A DNA stretch of 64,000 bases. Origin: Polaromonas sp. A23 (GTDB lineage: Bacteria > Pseudomonadota > Gammaproteobacteria > Burkholderiales > Burkholderiaceae_C). Made by a program: the position numbers and the translations under genes. Shown here in pieces: positions 15,549 through 23,702 of the stretch. The stretch is from assembly GCF_002001015.1 (NCBI RefSeq), contig NZ_MUNO01000018.1:186001-250000 (forward strand). The letters run 5' to 3'. The notes beneath the pieces are model-generated. The model searched no databases. It had not been told where the DNA came from and saw only the letters and a list, made by a program, of their open reading frames with translations. The first letter of the stretch is position 1. Each line of letters begins with the position of its first letter.

Positions 15549-17078
15549 TCAATCGACAGGCTGTTCTGCTGCGAATCCCGCACGTTTGGGAGGGCGAATT
15601 TTGGCCAGGACGCGTGCCACCAACGGCCAGAGCAGCAGGATGATCGCCAGCGTGCTGATGCCGCCGACCAGCGGGTTGGACCACAGGATGGACAGTTCGC
15701 CCTGGGAAACCAGCATTGCTTGACGGAAGGAATCCTCGGCCTTGTCGCCCAGCACCAGGGCCAGCACCAGCGGCGCCAGCGGATAGTCCAGTTTCTTGAA
15801 CAGGTAGCCAATCACGCCGAACAGCATCATGAACCAGATGTCCAGCATGGCGTTGTGGACGGTGTAGGCACCAATGGCGCAGATCACCACGATCACCGGG
15901 GCAATGATGGAGAACGGGATGCGCAGGATCGAGGCAAACAAGGGCACCGTGGTCAGCACCACGATCAGGCCGACCAGGTTACCCAGGTACATGCTGGCGA
16001 TCAGTCCCCAGACGAAGTCTTTTTGCTCGACAAACAGCAGCGGTCCGGGCTGCAGGCCCCAGATCAGCAGGCCACCCAGCAGCACGGCGGCGGTTGGCGA
16101 ACCGGGAATGCCCAGTGCCAGCATGGGCAGCAGGGCGCTGGTGCCGGCGGCGTGGGCCGCTGTCTCGGGAGCAATCACGCCCTCGATCTGGCCTGTGCCG
16201 AACTTCGCGCCGTCCTTGGACATCTTCTTGGCTACGCCGTAACTCATGAACGAAGCGGGGGTGGCGCCGCCGGGGGTGATGCCCATCCAGATGCCGATCA
16301 GCGAACTCCTGATGGAAGTTGCCCAGTACCTCGGCAGTTTTTTCCAGGTTTCAAACACCACCTTGGGATCGATCTTGGCGCTTTTGCCGGAAAAAGCCAG
16401 GCCTTCTTCCATCGACAGCAGGATTTCACCGATGCCGAACAGACCGATCACGCCGATCAGGAAATCGAAGCCGCGCATCAGGTCAGGAATGCCGAAGGTC
16501 AGGCGCAACTGGCCAGTGACCGTGTCCATGCCGACTGCCGCCAAGGCGAAACCGATGGCCATGGAAGCCAGGATTTTGAAAGGGGAGCCTTTGCCCATGC
16601 CCACGAAGCTGCAGAAGGTCAGCAGGTACACGGCAAAAAATTCAGGAGGGCCGAACTTGAGCGCGAATTTGGCTACCAGAGGGGCCAGGAAGGTGATCAT
16701 CACCACGGCAACGAAGGCACCAATGAACGAGGAGGTAAATGCCGCTGTCAGGGCCGCGCCCGCCTGTCCGTTCTGGGCCATCGGGTAACCATCGAAGGTG
16801 GTGGCAACCGACCAGGGCTCTCCCGGTATGTTGAACAATACCGAGGTGATCGCGCCCCCGAAGAGCGCCCCCCAATAAATGCACGACAGCATGATGATGG
16901 CCGATGTCGGCGTCATGGTGAAGGTCAGGGGCAGCAGAATGGCCACACCATTGGCGCCGCCCAATCCGGGGAGCACCCCGATCAGGACGCCGAGCACAAT
17001 GCCCACCACCATCAAGAGCATGTTCATCGGCGTCAGGATGACGCTGAATCCGTGAAAGAGCGAGTTTAGTTCGTCCAT
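15549..17078 (-). CDS. tctA: tripartite tricarboxylate transporter, large membrane subunit TctA
   Basis: 509 residues, typical TctA length, with about 11-12 hydrophobic segments. Family blocks: GVLIGVLPGLGGANGVAILLP near residue 35, YWGALFGGAITSVLFNIPGEPWS, FTSSFIGAF, GIWMGITPGGATPASFMSYG and ALGIPGSPTAAVLLGG. It forms the channel subunit that takes a carboxylate from the periplasmic receptor, driven by an ion gradient. Placed between tctB and the kinase-like/BON gene. Context (oxc/frc, shared operator) suggests oxalate or a related small acid as substrate; the sequence alone does not show this. Confidence 0.95.
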   Translation of the reverse strand: MDELNSLFHGFSVILTPMNMLLMVVGIVLGVLIGVLPGLGGANGVAILLPLTFTMTPTSAIIMLSCIYWGALFGGAITSVLFNIPGEPWSVATTFDGYPMAQNGQAGAALTAAFTSSFIGAFVAVVMITFLAPLVAKFALKFGPPEFFAVYLLTFCSFVGMGKGSPFKILASMAIGFALAAVGMDTVTGQLRLTFGIPDLMRGFDFLIGVIGLFGIGEILLSMEEGLAFSGKSAKIDPKVVFETWKKLPRYWATSIRSSLIGIWMGITPGGATPASFMSYGVAKKMSKDGAKFGTGQIEGVIAPETAAHAAGTSALLPMLALGIPGSPTAAVLLGGLLIWGLQPGPLLFVEQKDFVWGLIASMYLGNLVGLIVVLTTVPLFASILRIPFSIIAPVIVVICAIGAYTVHNAMLDIWFMMLFGVIGYLFKKLDYPLAPLVLALVLGDKAEDSFRQAMLVSQGELSILWSNPLVGGISTLAIILLLWPLVARVLAKIRPPKRAGFAAEQPVD

Positions 17079-17130
17079 GGAGATATCCGGTCGGTAAAGT
17101 TCAATAGTCTGGTGCTGGGGTCGGAAGGGC

Positions 17131-17652
17131 TCAGTAGCCCAGGAAGCTCAGGAGGTCGAATTGGCCCTTGAACAGGGGTACCTTGAACCAGACCTCGAAC
17201 ATGAAGAAAAACAATACATTCACGGCCAGCGCGGTGATTACGCTTTTGACCCGGGAGTACTTGCCCAGGATGATCATGAACAGGGCGATGTAAAGAGCTG
17301 AAGCCACATACAGGCCTATGAACTGCACAGCCAGCACGTAGACAAGGGCGGGCAACAGCACGGACAGGACGCGCTTGAGCTGCTCGCTGTCGACAAAAAT
17401 CTCGGTGTTCCTGTTTTTTCCGAACAAGGCCGGGATCATGATGCCGACGCCGGAAATGCAGAGGATGGCGCCGATGTAAAACGGAAAATAGCCAGCACCG
17501 GGGCCATCGCTGGTCCAACCCGAGCCGAGTTTCCAACTGCCCTGGATGACCACAGCCCCCAGGACCAAGATGAGAAATGCCACGATGGCTTCAATGACAT
17601 TGGTGGCGACGCCCGTGCGCTGCTCGGTGCCGGATAGATCGTTTGGCTCCAT
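17131..17652 (-). CDS. tctB: tripartite tricarboxylate transporter, small membrane subunit TctB
   Basis: 173 residues with four hydrophobic helices (about residues 20-38, 57-77, 99-130 and 141-160), the usual TctB architecture. The GPGAGYFPFYIG motif between helices 1 and 2 is characteristic. AGGAG lies before ATG 17652. It follows tctC after a hairpin and precedes tctA by 52 bp. Confidence 0.93.
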   Translation of the reverse strand: MEPNDLSGTEQRTGVATNVIEAIVAFLILVLGAVVIQGSWKLGSGWTSDGPGAGYFPFYIGAILCISGVGIMIPALFGKNRNTEIFVDSEQLKRVLSVLLPALVYVLAVQFIGLYVASALYIALFMIILGKYSRVKSVITALAVNVLFFFMFEVWFKVPLFKGQFDLLSFLGY

Positions 17653-17742
17653 CGGGAACTCCTGCTGAGTAATTGAATAGCCCTGGATCGGGCGAACAGT
17701 GATTGGGGTGGCAGGTCCGGCCGAAGCGATCAGACCTGCGGT

Positions 17743-17767
17743 GGAAGGCCTCCGCGGGAGGCTTTCC
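17743..17767 (-). terminator. intercistronic hairpin after tctC
   Basis: Inverted repeat GGAAGGCCTCC / GGAGGCTTTCC (one mismatch) with a three-base loop, directly after the tctC stop. It probably stabilises the receptor mRNA or reduces read-through into tctB-tctA, as is common where receptor is needed in excess; no long T tract follows. Confidence 0.55.
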
Positions 17768-17769
17768 CT

Positions 17770-18792
17770 TTATTTCGCGATGAAGCCCGCTTCCTTCATC
17801 AGCTCGCGATGCCGCTGCTCGGCGCTACCGAGCCATTTCCCGAACTCGTCGCCTGACATGTTTGTCTGGTTGAAAGCACCTTTTTCCATGTAGTCTTTCC
17901 ACTCAGGGGTGTCGCGGACTTTCTTGAGCAGGGTCAGGTAGAACTCAAGCTGGTCTTTTGACACGTCCGGCGCCATGAAGATACCGCGCAGCATGGTGTA
18001 GTCGGTGGGCACGCCTGCTTCCTTGCAGGTGGGAATGTCGCTCCATGACTGGGTGTCCGTCACCTTGGTCTTGTAGGTCATGCGCTTGTCGTCAAACACG
18101 CAGAGCGCACGCAGCTGGCCGGCGCGCCACTGGGCAACAGCTTCGATCGGGTTGTTTACCGACGAGTCGATATGTTTGCCGACAAGCTGCACCGCCACTT
18201 CACCGCCGCCCTTGAACGGGACGTAAATGAACTTGGTTCCTGTGGCTTGTTCAATGCCGACAGTGATGATCTGGTCTTCCTGCTTGGAGCCGGTGCCGCC
18301 CATCTTGGTTTTGCTGGGTCCGCCGGTCTTGACTGCGGCCAGGTAGTCCTTGGCTGTTTTGTGCGGGCTCTCGGCATTGACCCAGAGTACGAACTGGTCC
18401 AGCGCCATCATGGAGACCGGTGTCATGTCGCGCCAGTTGAACGGAACGCCCGTCGCCAGCGGTGTGGTGAACAGGTTGGACAGCGTGATGATGATTTTGT
18501 GCGGATTGCCTTTTGCGCCTTTGACCTCGAGGAAGCCTTCGGCACCGGCGCCGCCGGATTTGTTGACAACAATCAGCGGCTCCTTCATCAGCTTGTGCTT
18601 GATGACGATGCCCTGAATCAGGCGGGCCATCTGGTCGGCGCCACCGCCAGTGCCGGCGGGCACAACAAACTCGACCGGCTTGGTTGGCTCCCAGGCCGCA
18701 TGCGCCGGCGCTGCCATCAGTGCCGCTACTGAGACGGCTGCTGCCGCTGCCGTTGCCAACTCATTCCTGAGGCTTGCAAATTTGACTTTCAT
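17770..18792 (-). CDS. tctC: TctC/Bug-family periplasmic receptor of the TTT system
   Basis: 340 residues. Signal peptide of about 31 residues ending APAHA-AW. The mature protein has the Bug pattern: KPVEFVVPAGTGGGADQMARLIQ, IVVNKSGGAGAEGFLEVKGA, the VPFKGGGEVAVQLVGKHID block and TYKTKVTDTQSWSDIPTCKEAG. It captures a small carboxylic acid and delivers it to TctAB. ATG 18792 is preceded by AGGAGA. First gene of the tctC-tctB-tctA-kinase/BON operon, with a TTGAC-N4-GTCAA palindrome 111 bp upstream, nearly the same distance as in front of oxc. Oxalate is the best-guess ligand. Confidence 0.93.
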   Translation of the reverse strand: MKVKFASLRNELATAAAAAVSVAALMAAPAHAAWEPTKPVEFVVPAGTGGGADQMARLIQGIVIKHKLMKEPLIVVNKSGGAGAEGFLEVKGAKGNPHKIIITLSNLFTTPLATGVPFNWRDMTPVSMMALDQFVLWVNAESPHKTAKDYLAAVKTGGPSKTKMGGTGSKQEDQIITVGIEQATGTKFIYVPFKGGGEVAVQLVGKHIDSSVNNPIEAVAQWRAGQLRALCVFDDKRMTYKTKVTDTQSWSDIPTCKEAGVPTDYTMLRGIFMAPDVSKDQLEFYLTLLKKVRDTPEWKDYMEKGAFNQTNMSGDEFGKWLGSAEQRHRELMKEAGFIAK

Positions 18793-19102
18793 CTCGTTGT
18801 CTCCTGTTGTTTGGTAACTCTGTCTTGGGCTGGAATTGTTTCCAATGACCACGTCGAAAAGTATGACAGGGGCATGGTCTTACCAAGTGGGGCGAAAAGC
18901 TCTTGACAGTGGTCAAGTTTGCTGATTTTTGGAGCCAGCCTAGGGTTTCTCCGGGGATGACGGTTTGAGGTTGTGGAGCGCCGACGAGATAGCGTAACTC
19001 CCTAGAAGAAATGGTTACACCCGCAGTAGCATAAAGTTACATAGGTGGGTTTGGCGGGCTTTGCGACGCTCTGCGGGCTCTAGATGAAAAGGCGGAAGGT
19101 CC
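18793..19102. other. 310-bp divergent intergenic region
   Basis: Holds the tctC promoter region with the palindrome at 18903-18916 and, on the other side, the untested promoter of the secreted-protein gene. Short GTAAC/GTTAC inverted repeats occur around 18993-19040. No gene is visible. Confidence 0.6.
18903..18916. promoter_or_regulatory. Crp/Fnr-type operator upstream of tctC
   Basis: TTGACAGTGGTCAA, both five-base half-sites identical to those in front of oxc. A weak -10 candidate TAAGAC follows about 20 bases later on the minus strand. Confidence 0.75.
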
Positions 19103-19993
19103 ATGAAAAATCAAGTTTTGTTAGCCAGTTTGTTGTCGTGCGGTTTCGCCGTGCAGGCGCAGTCGTGCGAGGGCGGACTCTACCTCAATCCGCAGGTTAT
19201 TCGCGGCGAAGGATCTTCCCAAACTGAAAGCGCCTTGAGAGAACTGATTGAGTTTGTGCGGCCGACCGGTTTGGCCGTTGCACCTGTCCTCAACATCCGG
19301 GAAACCCAGGACGTTCTGACTGCGATCAAGAAGCCTGTCCCTCCATGCTGGGTCTATGGCAATCCGGTCGTGGGCCTGGCTTCGGGCTATCGGCCGGTGG
19401 CGATTAACATGGACCCGATCCAGTCGGCTGTATTGATTCTCGCGGACGTGGGTACGGAGAAAGACACCAAGCCGGTCGAGTTGAAAAAGCTTCCCCCCGA
19501 GCAGCAGGCCAAAATTCTTGCCAAGCTCAAGGCCACCCCTTGTTTCGGCATGAAAAGCGGCGTGACTACCTCGCTTGTGAAAGCAGAGAATCTCTGTGGC
19601 TCGGTGGTCGAGGTGATGCCCCAACAAGGCCTGGGGCAGAGCTATTTGCCAACCAAGGCGGCTTTTCAGTGGCAGGCGGACAAGTGGGTGGGCCTGATTA
19701 CCCGGCTTCAAACTGCGCAAGGGTCCACCATGAAAAGCCATCACGGCACCGACGATCGCATTCACATGGCGCAACTGTTCATCGTGCCGGCCACCCATCC
19801 CAGCTGGGGCTATGGGCTCTATGTCCATAGCAGCGTTCCTGCGGACACTGTGAAAAAGGCTGGAAATCAGTTCATCTCTCTTAAAACGACCAACTCGCTG
19901 CTGTTGAAGGCCTTGGACCTTGGCAAGACTTACGAATTTGCCGTTCCTTCCGAAGCGGCTGTCGAAGGGATGAAGAAAGCCCTGGCGCCTTGA
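19103..19993 (+). CDS. secreted protein, possibly PhnD-like periplasmic binding fold
   Basis: 296 residues with a signal peptide (MKNQVLLASLLSCGFAVQA, cut before QSCEGG). The order of elements recalls PhnD-type phosphonate-binding proteins: SALRELIEFVRPTGLAVAPV (strand-helix), TQDVLTAIKKPVPPCWVYGNPVVGLASGYRPVAIN, then SAVLILADV and a second lobe. The similarity is to fold pattern only. Several cysteines could form disulfides. GGAAGG lies before the ATG. It stands alone, divergent from tctC, convergent to the dehydropantoate reductase gene. Function not known. Confidence 0.75.
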   Translation: MKNQVLLASLLSCGFAVQAQSCEGGLYLNPQVIRGEGSSQTESALRELIEFVRPTGLAVAPVLNIRETQDVLTAIKKPVPPCWVYGNPVVGLASGYRPVAINMDPIQSAVLILADVGTEKDTKPVELKKLPPEQQAKILAKLKATPCFGMKSGVTTSLVKAENLCGSVVEVMPQQGLGQSYLPTKAAFQWQADKWVGLITRLQTAQGSTMKSHHGTDDRIHMAQLFIVPATHPSWGYGLYVHSSVPADTVKKAGNQFISLKTTNSLLLKALDLGKTYEFAVPSEAAVEGMKKALAP

Positions 19994-20085
19994 CGCACGA
20001 CCTTCACATGCCTCTGTTTCCATTGGCGCTGAGGTCTGTCCAGGGATGATCCGGTCTCCGGGGCGGGAGACACTTTGCGGTGCGA

Positions 20086-21096
20086 TCAGGCGAGGGGTTG
20101 AAGCCGCACCTGGCCGCGCTCTTCTTCCATGCTCCTGGCGAGCAGTTTGACCAGCGCGTAGACCGTATCAATGTGGGGCGTCGGCGTTTGCGTAAGCCGC
20201 CCGAGTTCCACCACCGATCCCACCAGCGCATCGATTTCCGGCGCGCGGCCGCCTTCGATGTCTTGGAGCATGGAGGTCTTGTGTTTGCCCACTTTCTCTG
20301 CGCCGGCGATGCGCTTGTCCAGGGTTACACGGAATTCAACCCCCAGCTTGTGCGCCACTTCCTGCGCTTCGCGCATCATGCTGGCGGCCAGCTCGCGTGA
20401 GAGTGGGTATTGGCAGATGTCCACCAGGGTGGAGTGGGCCAGGGCACTGATGGGGTTGAATGTGAGATTGCCCCAGAGTTTGAGCCAAATTTCGGAGCGG
20501 ATATTGTCCAGCACAGGGGCTTTGAAACCGGCCTTGCCAAAACACTCAGAAATTCGCGTCACACGTTCACTGGCCGTGCCGTCGAGTTCGCCTACAGGAA
20601 AGCGGTCACCCTCGATGTGCCTGACCACGCCAGGAGCTACCAGCTCTGAGGCCGGGTAGACCACGCAGCCAATCACGCGGCGTGGCGGGATCATCTCGAC
20701 CAGCATGCCTGTGGGGTCCACGCTCTGTACCTGGCTGCCTTCGTGCGGGCCGCCATGCTTGTGAAAGTACCAGTAGGGGATGCCGTTTTGCATCGTCACC
20801 ACCGTGGTGTCGGGCCCGAACAGCTTTGGCATGTCCTGGGCCACGGCTTCCACCTGATGTGCTTTCATGGCGAGAATCACCATGTCCTGCTGGCCGGCTT
20901 GGGCATAGTCATTGGTCGCCTTGACGTTACCTGCGACGTGTTCTGTGCCGTCATGCATGATGAGCTTCATGCCATTTTTTCGGATGGCGTCCAGGTTGGC
21001 GCCCCGCACGATGAAGGTCACGTCTTCACCGGCCAAGGCCAGTTTCACGCCGACATAGCCGCCAATGGCCCCGGCTCCAATGATCGCAATCTTCAC
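20086..21096 (-). CDS. 2-dehydropantoate 2-reductase family protein (ketopantoate reductase)
   Basis: 336 residues. N-terminal Rossmann fold with GAGAIGGYVG, then VTFIVRG, DMVILAMKAHQ and VVTMQNGIPYWY. The C-terminal helical domain begins WLKLWGNLTFNPISALAHST and ends with MLQDIEGGRAPEIDALVGSV, the family's ketopantoate-site region. It reduces 2-oxo acids such as ketopantoate with NADPH. Start codon is GTG at 21096 with AGGGGAA upstream. It is last in a three-gene operon with the FAH-family and small-protein genes, so it may act in a catabolic path rather than in pantothenate synthesis. Confidence 0.9.
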   Translation of the reverse strand: MKIAIIGAGAIGGYVGVKLALAGEDVTFIVRGANLDAIRKNGMKLIMHDGTEHVAGNVKATNDYAQAGQQDMVILAMKAHQVEAVAQDMPKLFGPDTTVVTMQNGIPYWYFHKHGGPHEGSQVQSVDPTGMLVEMIPPRRVIGCVVYPASELVAPGVVRHIEGDRFPVGELDGTASERVTRISECFGKAGFKAPVLDNIRSEIWLKLWGNLTFNPISALAHSTLVDICQYPLSRELAASMMREAQEVAHKLGVEFRVTLDKRIAGAEKVGKHKTSMLQDIEGGRAPEIDALVGSVVELGRLTQTPTPHIDTVYALVKLLARSMEEERGQVRLQPLA

Positions 21097-21117
21097 ACTT
21101 ATTCCCCTGCAAAAATG

Positions 21118-21885
21118 TTATTCGAATCGGTTGCTGAGCTTGCCGATGCCGGTAATTTCGACCTCGACGGTGCTGCCGGGCTTCATGGAGCCGACGCCGA
21201 CCGATGTGCCGCACAGGATGATATCGCCTGCATACAGGGTCATGTCCTGCGAGATCAGGCTGACCAGTTGTTGCACTGAAAACCGCATGTCGCTGATGGG
21301 GTAGTCCTGGCGAACGTCTCCATTGAGAACGGTTTTGACCACCAGTTGCACCGGGTCCAGGCCGGTCGCTATCACCGGGCCGAAAGGGCAAAAGGTATCG
21401 AAGCCTTTGGCGCGCACCCACTGGGCAAACGAGGCGTCGCGGTTCAGGATGTCGGCCACCGTCACATCGTTGGCGCAGGTGTAGCCGAACACGTAATCCA
21501 GCGCATGGTTCTCGCTAACCTCCTTGCAGGTCTTTCCAATGACGATGCCGAGTTCGCCCTCGAAGACAACCTTGCCATCGCAGGCGGGTTTGCGGATCGT
21601 CTTGCCTGGGTCCAGGTAAGAGTTGGGGGATTTGATCAGGTACAGCGGCTCGGCCGGCACGGCCAGCTTGAGTTTTTCGCCCAATGCGTAAAAGTTGTTC
21701 CACAGCGCGATGATTTTGCTCGGCTGCGCAGGCATCAGCAACTCGAGGCCGGCCAGTTGCATCACCCGGTCCGTGGGGACTGCGCCGCTGAACATGCTCC
21801 CTTCGAAAATTCTGACATGTTCGCCCTCCAGGGTTCCAAAGCGAGTGGTATGGCCGTCCCTGAAGCGCACCCAACGGTTGATCAT
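21118..21885 (-). CDS. fumarylacetoacetate hydrolase (FAH) family protein
   Basis: 255 residues, single FAH domain. Motifs: IIALWNNFYALGEKL, PYLYLIKSPNSYLDPG-like block at about residue 80, VVFEGELGIVIGK with the metal-binding acidic residues, YVFGYTCANDVTVAD, FDTFCPFGPVIATG and DIILCGTSVGVGSMKPG. Members hydrolyse C-C bonds of diketo acids or decarboxylate/hydrate related compounds. It lies 9 bp after the small-protein gene and 21 bp before the ketopantoate-reductase-like gene. Substrate unknown. Confidence 0.92.
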   Translation of the reverse strand: MINRWVRFRDGHTTRFGTLEGEHVRIFEGSMFSGAVPTDRVMQLAGLELLMPAQPSKIIALWNNFYALGEKLKLAVPAEPLYLIKSPNSYLDPGKTIRKPACDGKVVFEGELGIVIGKTCKEVSENHALDYVFGYTCANDVTVADILNRDASFAQWVRAKGFDTFCPFGPVIATGLDPVQLVVKTVLNGDVRQDYPISDMRFSVQQLVSLISQDMTLYAGDIILCGTSVGVGSMKPGSTVEVEITGIGKLSNRFE

Positions 21886-21894
21886 TCCGAATCC

Positions 21895-22269
21895 TCAAGT
21901 CTGAAGCGAAGTTGGCGTAAACCGGTGTGCTGCCACGCTGCTTTGCGTGTTCCGGCCGCCAGTCGATGCGAGCGAACTGCTGGACCAACCGGCATAGGGT
22001 GCCGCGCCTGCCCGGTTGATGGCCATGCTGGCTTGGCAACGGGCCCTGGCGGCTTCGATGGCATCCACCAAAAAGTCGGCCTCGTAGGCGCGCAGCAGGT
22101 GCGATTGCTCGTTTTCGAGGTAGTTGCGTACAGCGTCACGGCCTTCGGTTTGCAATCTGGCGAAGGTGGCGGTGTCCCAGTGCCAGCTCAGGCCAAGTTC
22201 TTCAAACGCGGCATTGTAGGCGTGGCGAACCTGGTCGGTGGCAGTGTTGTCATGCAAGGTATTAATCAT
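21895..22269 (-). CDS. conserved small protein of unknown function
   Basis: 124 residues, no family recognised. It looks genuine: AAGGAGA is ideally placed before ATG 22269, and it leads the operon with 9 bp to the FAH gene. The N-terminal two thirds are mostly helical (VRHAYNAAFEELGLSW, LQTEGRDAVRNYLENEQ, DFLVDAIEAARARC); the last ~35 residues are Ser/Thr/Ala-rich and probably disordered. No signal peptide or membrane segment. Confidence 0.7.
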   Translation of the reverse strand: MINTLHDNTATDQVRHAYNAAFEELGLSWHWDTATFARLQTEGRDAVRNYLENEQSHLLRAYEADFLVDAIEAARARCQASMAINRAGAAPYAGWSSSSLASTGGRNTQSSVAAHRFTPTSLQT

Positions 22270-22745
22270 GGGATTCTCCTTTGATGGGGTGAGGCTCTGG
22301 AGGCATTTCCGAGTGCGTGATGCATCGGACTTGACGCAACTGTAGAAAGAAACAACGATTAATGATAGTTAAAGTATTTCATGCTATTGATTACTAATAA
22401 CTAATGGATTGGCAAGATCCGAATATCAGGCGCTCCCGTGTCCTCTATCTAAAGCGTGCCAAGAACTGACTTACTAAACGGTATGCCGGAGAGCTGGCGA
22501 TTGGTGGAAGTGGTTCTGCGGGTTTGGCCGCGCTCCAGCCAACAGCGCGATCACAGGTGCGGCTTGGAGGGCCGGGTTGAGGCGGGGCCCGCAACGAGGC
22601 GCCTTACATCCTGGGGTGGGCGCGGGGAGCGCGTGGCAGCACAGGTCAGATCGCATGTGCCGGTAAGGCAGCCGGTTGTTCGCGCGAGTCGCCTGAGGAA
22701 AAAAGAAGCGAGCCCGGCGTTTGCTGTCTGAGCCGCGGCGCACGG
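22270..22745. other. intergenic region with AT-rich promoter segment
   Basis: About 475 bp. Bases 22340-22410 are strikingly AT-rich for this genome (clusters of TTAAT, TATTT and ACTAAT) and lie upstream of the 124-residue gene on the minus strand, as expected for its promoter. The remainder up to the glxR stop is GC-rich; overlapping short frames on both strands lack ribosome sites and are not called as genes. Confidence 0.5.
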
Positions 22746-23672
22746 TCAATCGGGTCGTTGGCCGATTTCGAAATTGGCCAATTTCTCGAGCGCGCGGACC
22801 ATGGCCGAGTGGTCCCAGGCTTTGCCGCCGTGGGCCACGCAGGAATTAAACAGTTCCTGTGCGGTAGCGGTGTTGGGCAGCGAGACGCCGAGCGCGCGGG
22901 CGCTTGACAGAGCCAGGTTCAAATCCTTCTGGTGCAGCTCGATCCGAAAACCTGGATCAAACGTGCGCTTGACCATGCGTTCACCATGCACTTCCAGAAT
23001 TTTCGACGACGCGAAGCCGCCCATCAAGGCTTGCCGTACACGTGACGGGTCTGCGCCGGCACGCGCGGCAAACAGCAACGCCTCGGCCACCGCTTCGATG
23101 TTGAGTGCCACGATGATCTGGTTGGCCACCTTGGCGGTCTGGCCGTCACCATTGCCGCCGACCAACGTGATGTTCTTGCCCATCAGTTCGAACAGCGGCT
23201 TGATGCGTTCGAACACAGCTTCCGGCCCACCGACCATGATGGACAGGGTCGCATTTTTTGCGCCGACCTCGCCGCCTGAGACCGGTGCGTCAAGGTAGTC
23301 GCAACCCAGTGTGTTGATCTTTTGTGCAAAGGTTTTGGTGGCTATGGGCGAGATTGAGCTCATGTCCACCACAACCTTGCGTTCACCCGCAGCGCTGGTA
23401 GATCCCTTCAGACCGGCGGCAACACCACCTTCGCCAAACAGCGCGGCCTCCACGTCGGGCGTATCGGGGACCATGATGAAGATGATGTCGGCGCGCTCGG
23501 CCACGCCGCGGGCATTCACGCATTGCGTGGCGCTGCCACTGGCAATCGTGTCCGGCATCTTGCCGAGGGTATGGACAAACAATTGATGCCCGGCCTTGAT
23601 CAAATGGCCGGCCATGGGTGTGCCCATGATGCCGAGGCCGACGAAGCCGATTTTCAGGGCGTTGGAGGTCAT
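22746..23672 (-). CDS. glxR: tartronate semialdehyde reductase (2-hydroxy-3-oxopropionate reductase)
   Basis: 308 residues, beta-hydroxyacid dehydrogenase family. N-terminal GFVGLGIMGTPMAGHLIKAGH (NAD(P) site), IFIMVPDTPDVEAALFGEGG, the substrate loop DAPVSGGEVGAKNATLSIMVGG, and the catalytic lysine region NGDGQTAKVANQIIVALN. It reduces tartronate semialdehyde to glycerate. Last gene of gcl-hyi-glxR, so the assignment to this pathway rather than to another hydroxyacid is strong. Confidence 0.94.
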   Translation of the reverse strand: MTSNALKIGFVGLGIMGTPMAGHLIKAGHQLFVHTLGKMPDTIASGSATQCVNARGVAERADIIFIMVPDTPDVEAALFGEGGVAAGLKGSTSAAGERKVVVDMSSISPIATKTFAQKINTLGCDYLDAPVSGGEVGAKNATLSIMVGGPEAVFERIKPLFELMGKNITLVGGNGDGQTAKVANQIIVALNIEAVAEALLFAARAGADPSRVRQALMGGFASSKILEVHGERMVKRTFDPGFRIELHQKDLNLALSSARALGVSLPNTATAQELFNSCVAHGGKAWDHSAMVRALEKLANFEIGQRPD

Positions 23673-23702
23673 GTCAAAGTGGTCCTTGTGAAATGGTGTG
23701 AG

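Noticed and set aside
15720..17069. 449-codon plus-strand frame across tctA
   Set aside because: Exact antisense of the membrane protein gene; its product is rich in His, Gln and Asp as expected from the complement of hydrophobic codons.
22456..22749. Two overlapping ~91-codon frames on opposite strands
   Set aside because: No ribosome site, Arg/Pro-rich composition typical of random GC-rich sequence, and neither fits the spacing of the neighbouring genes.
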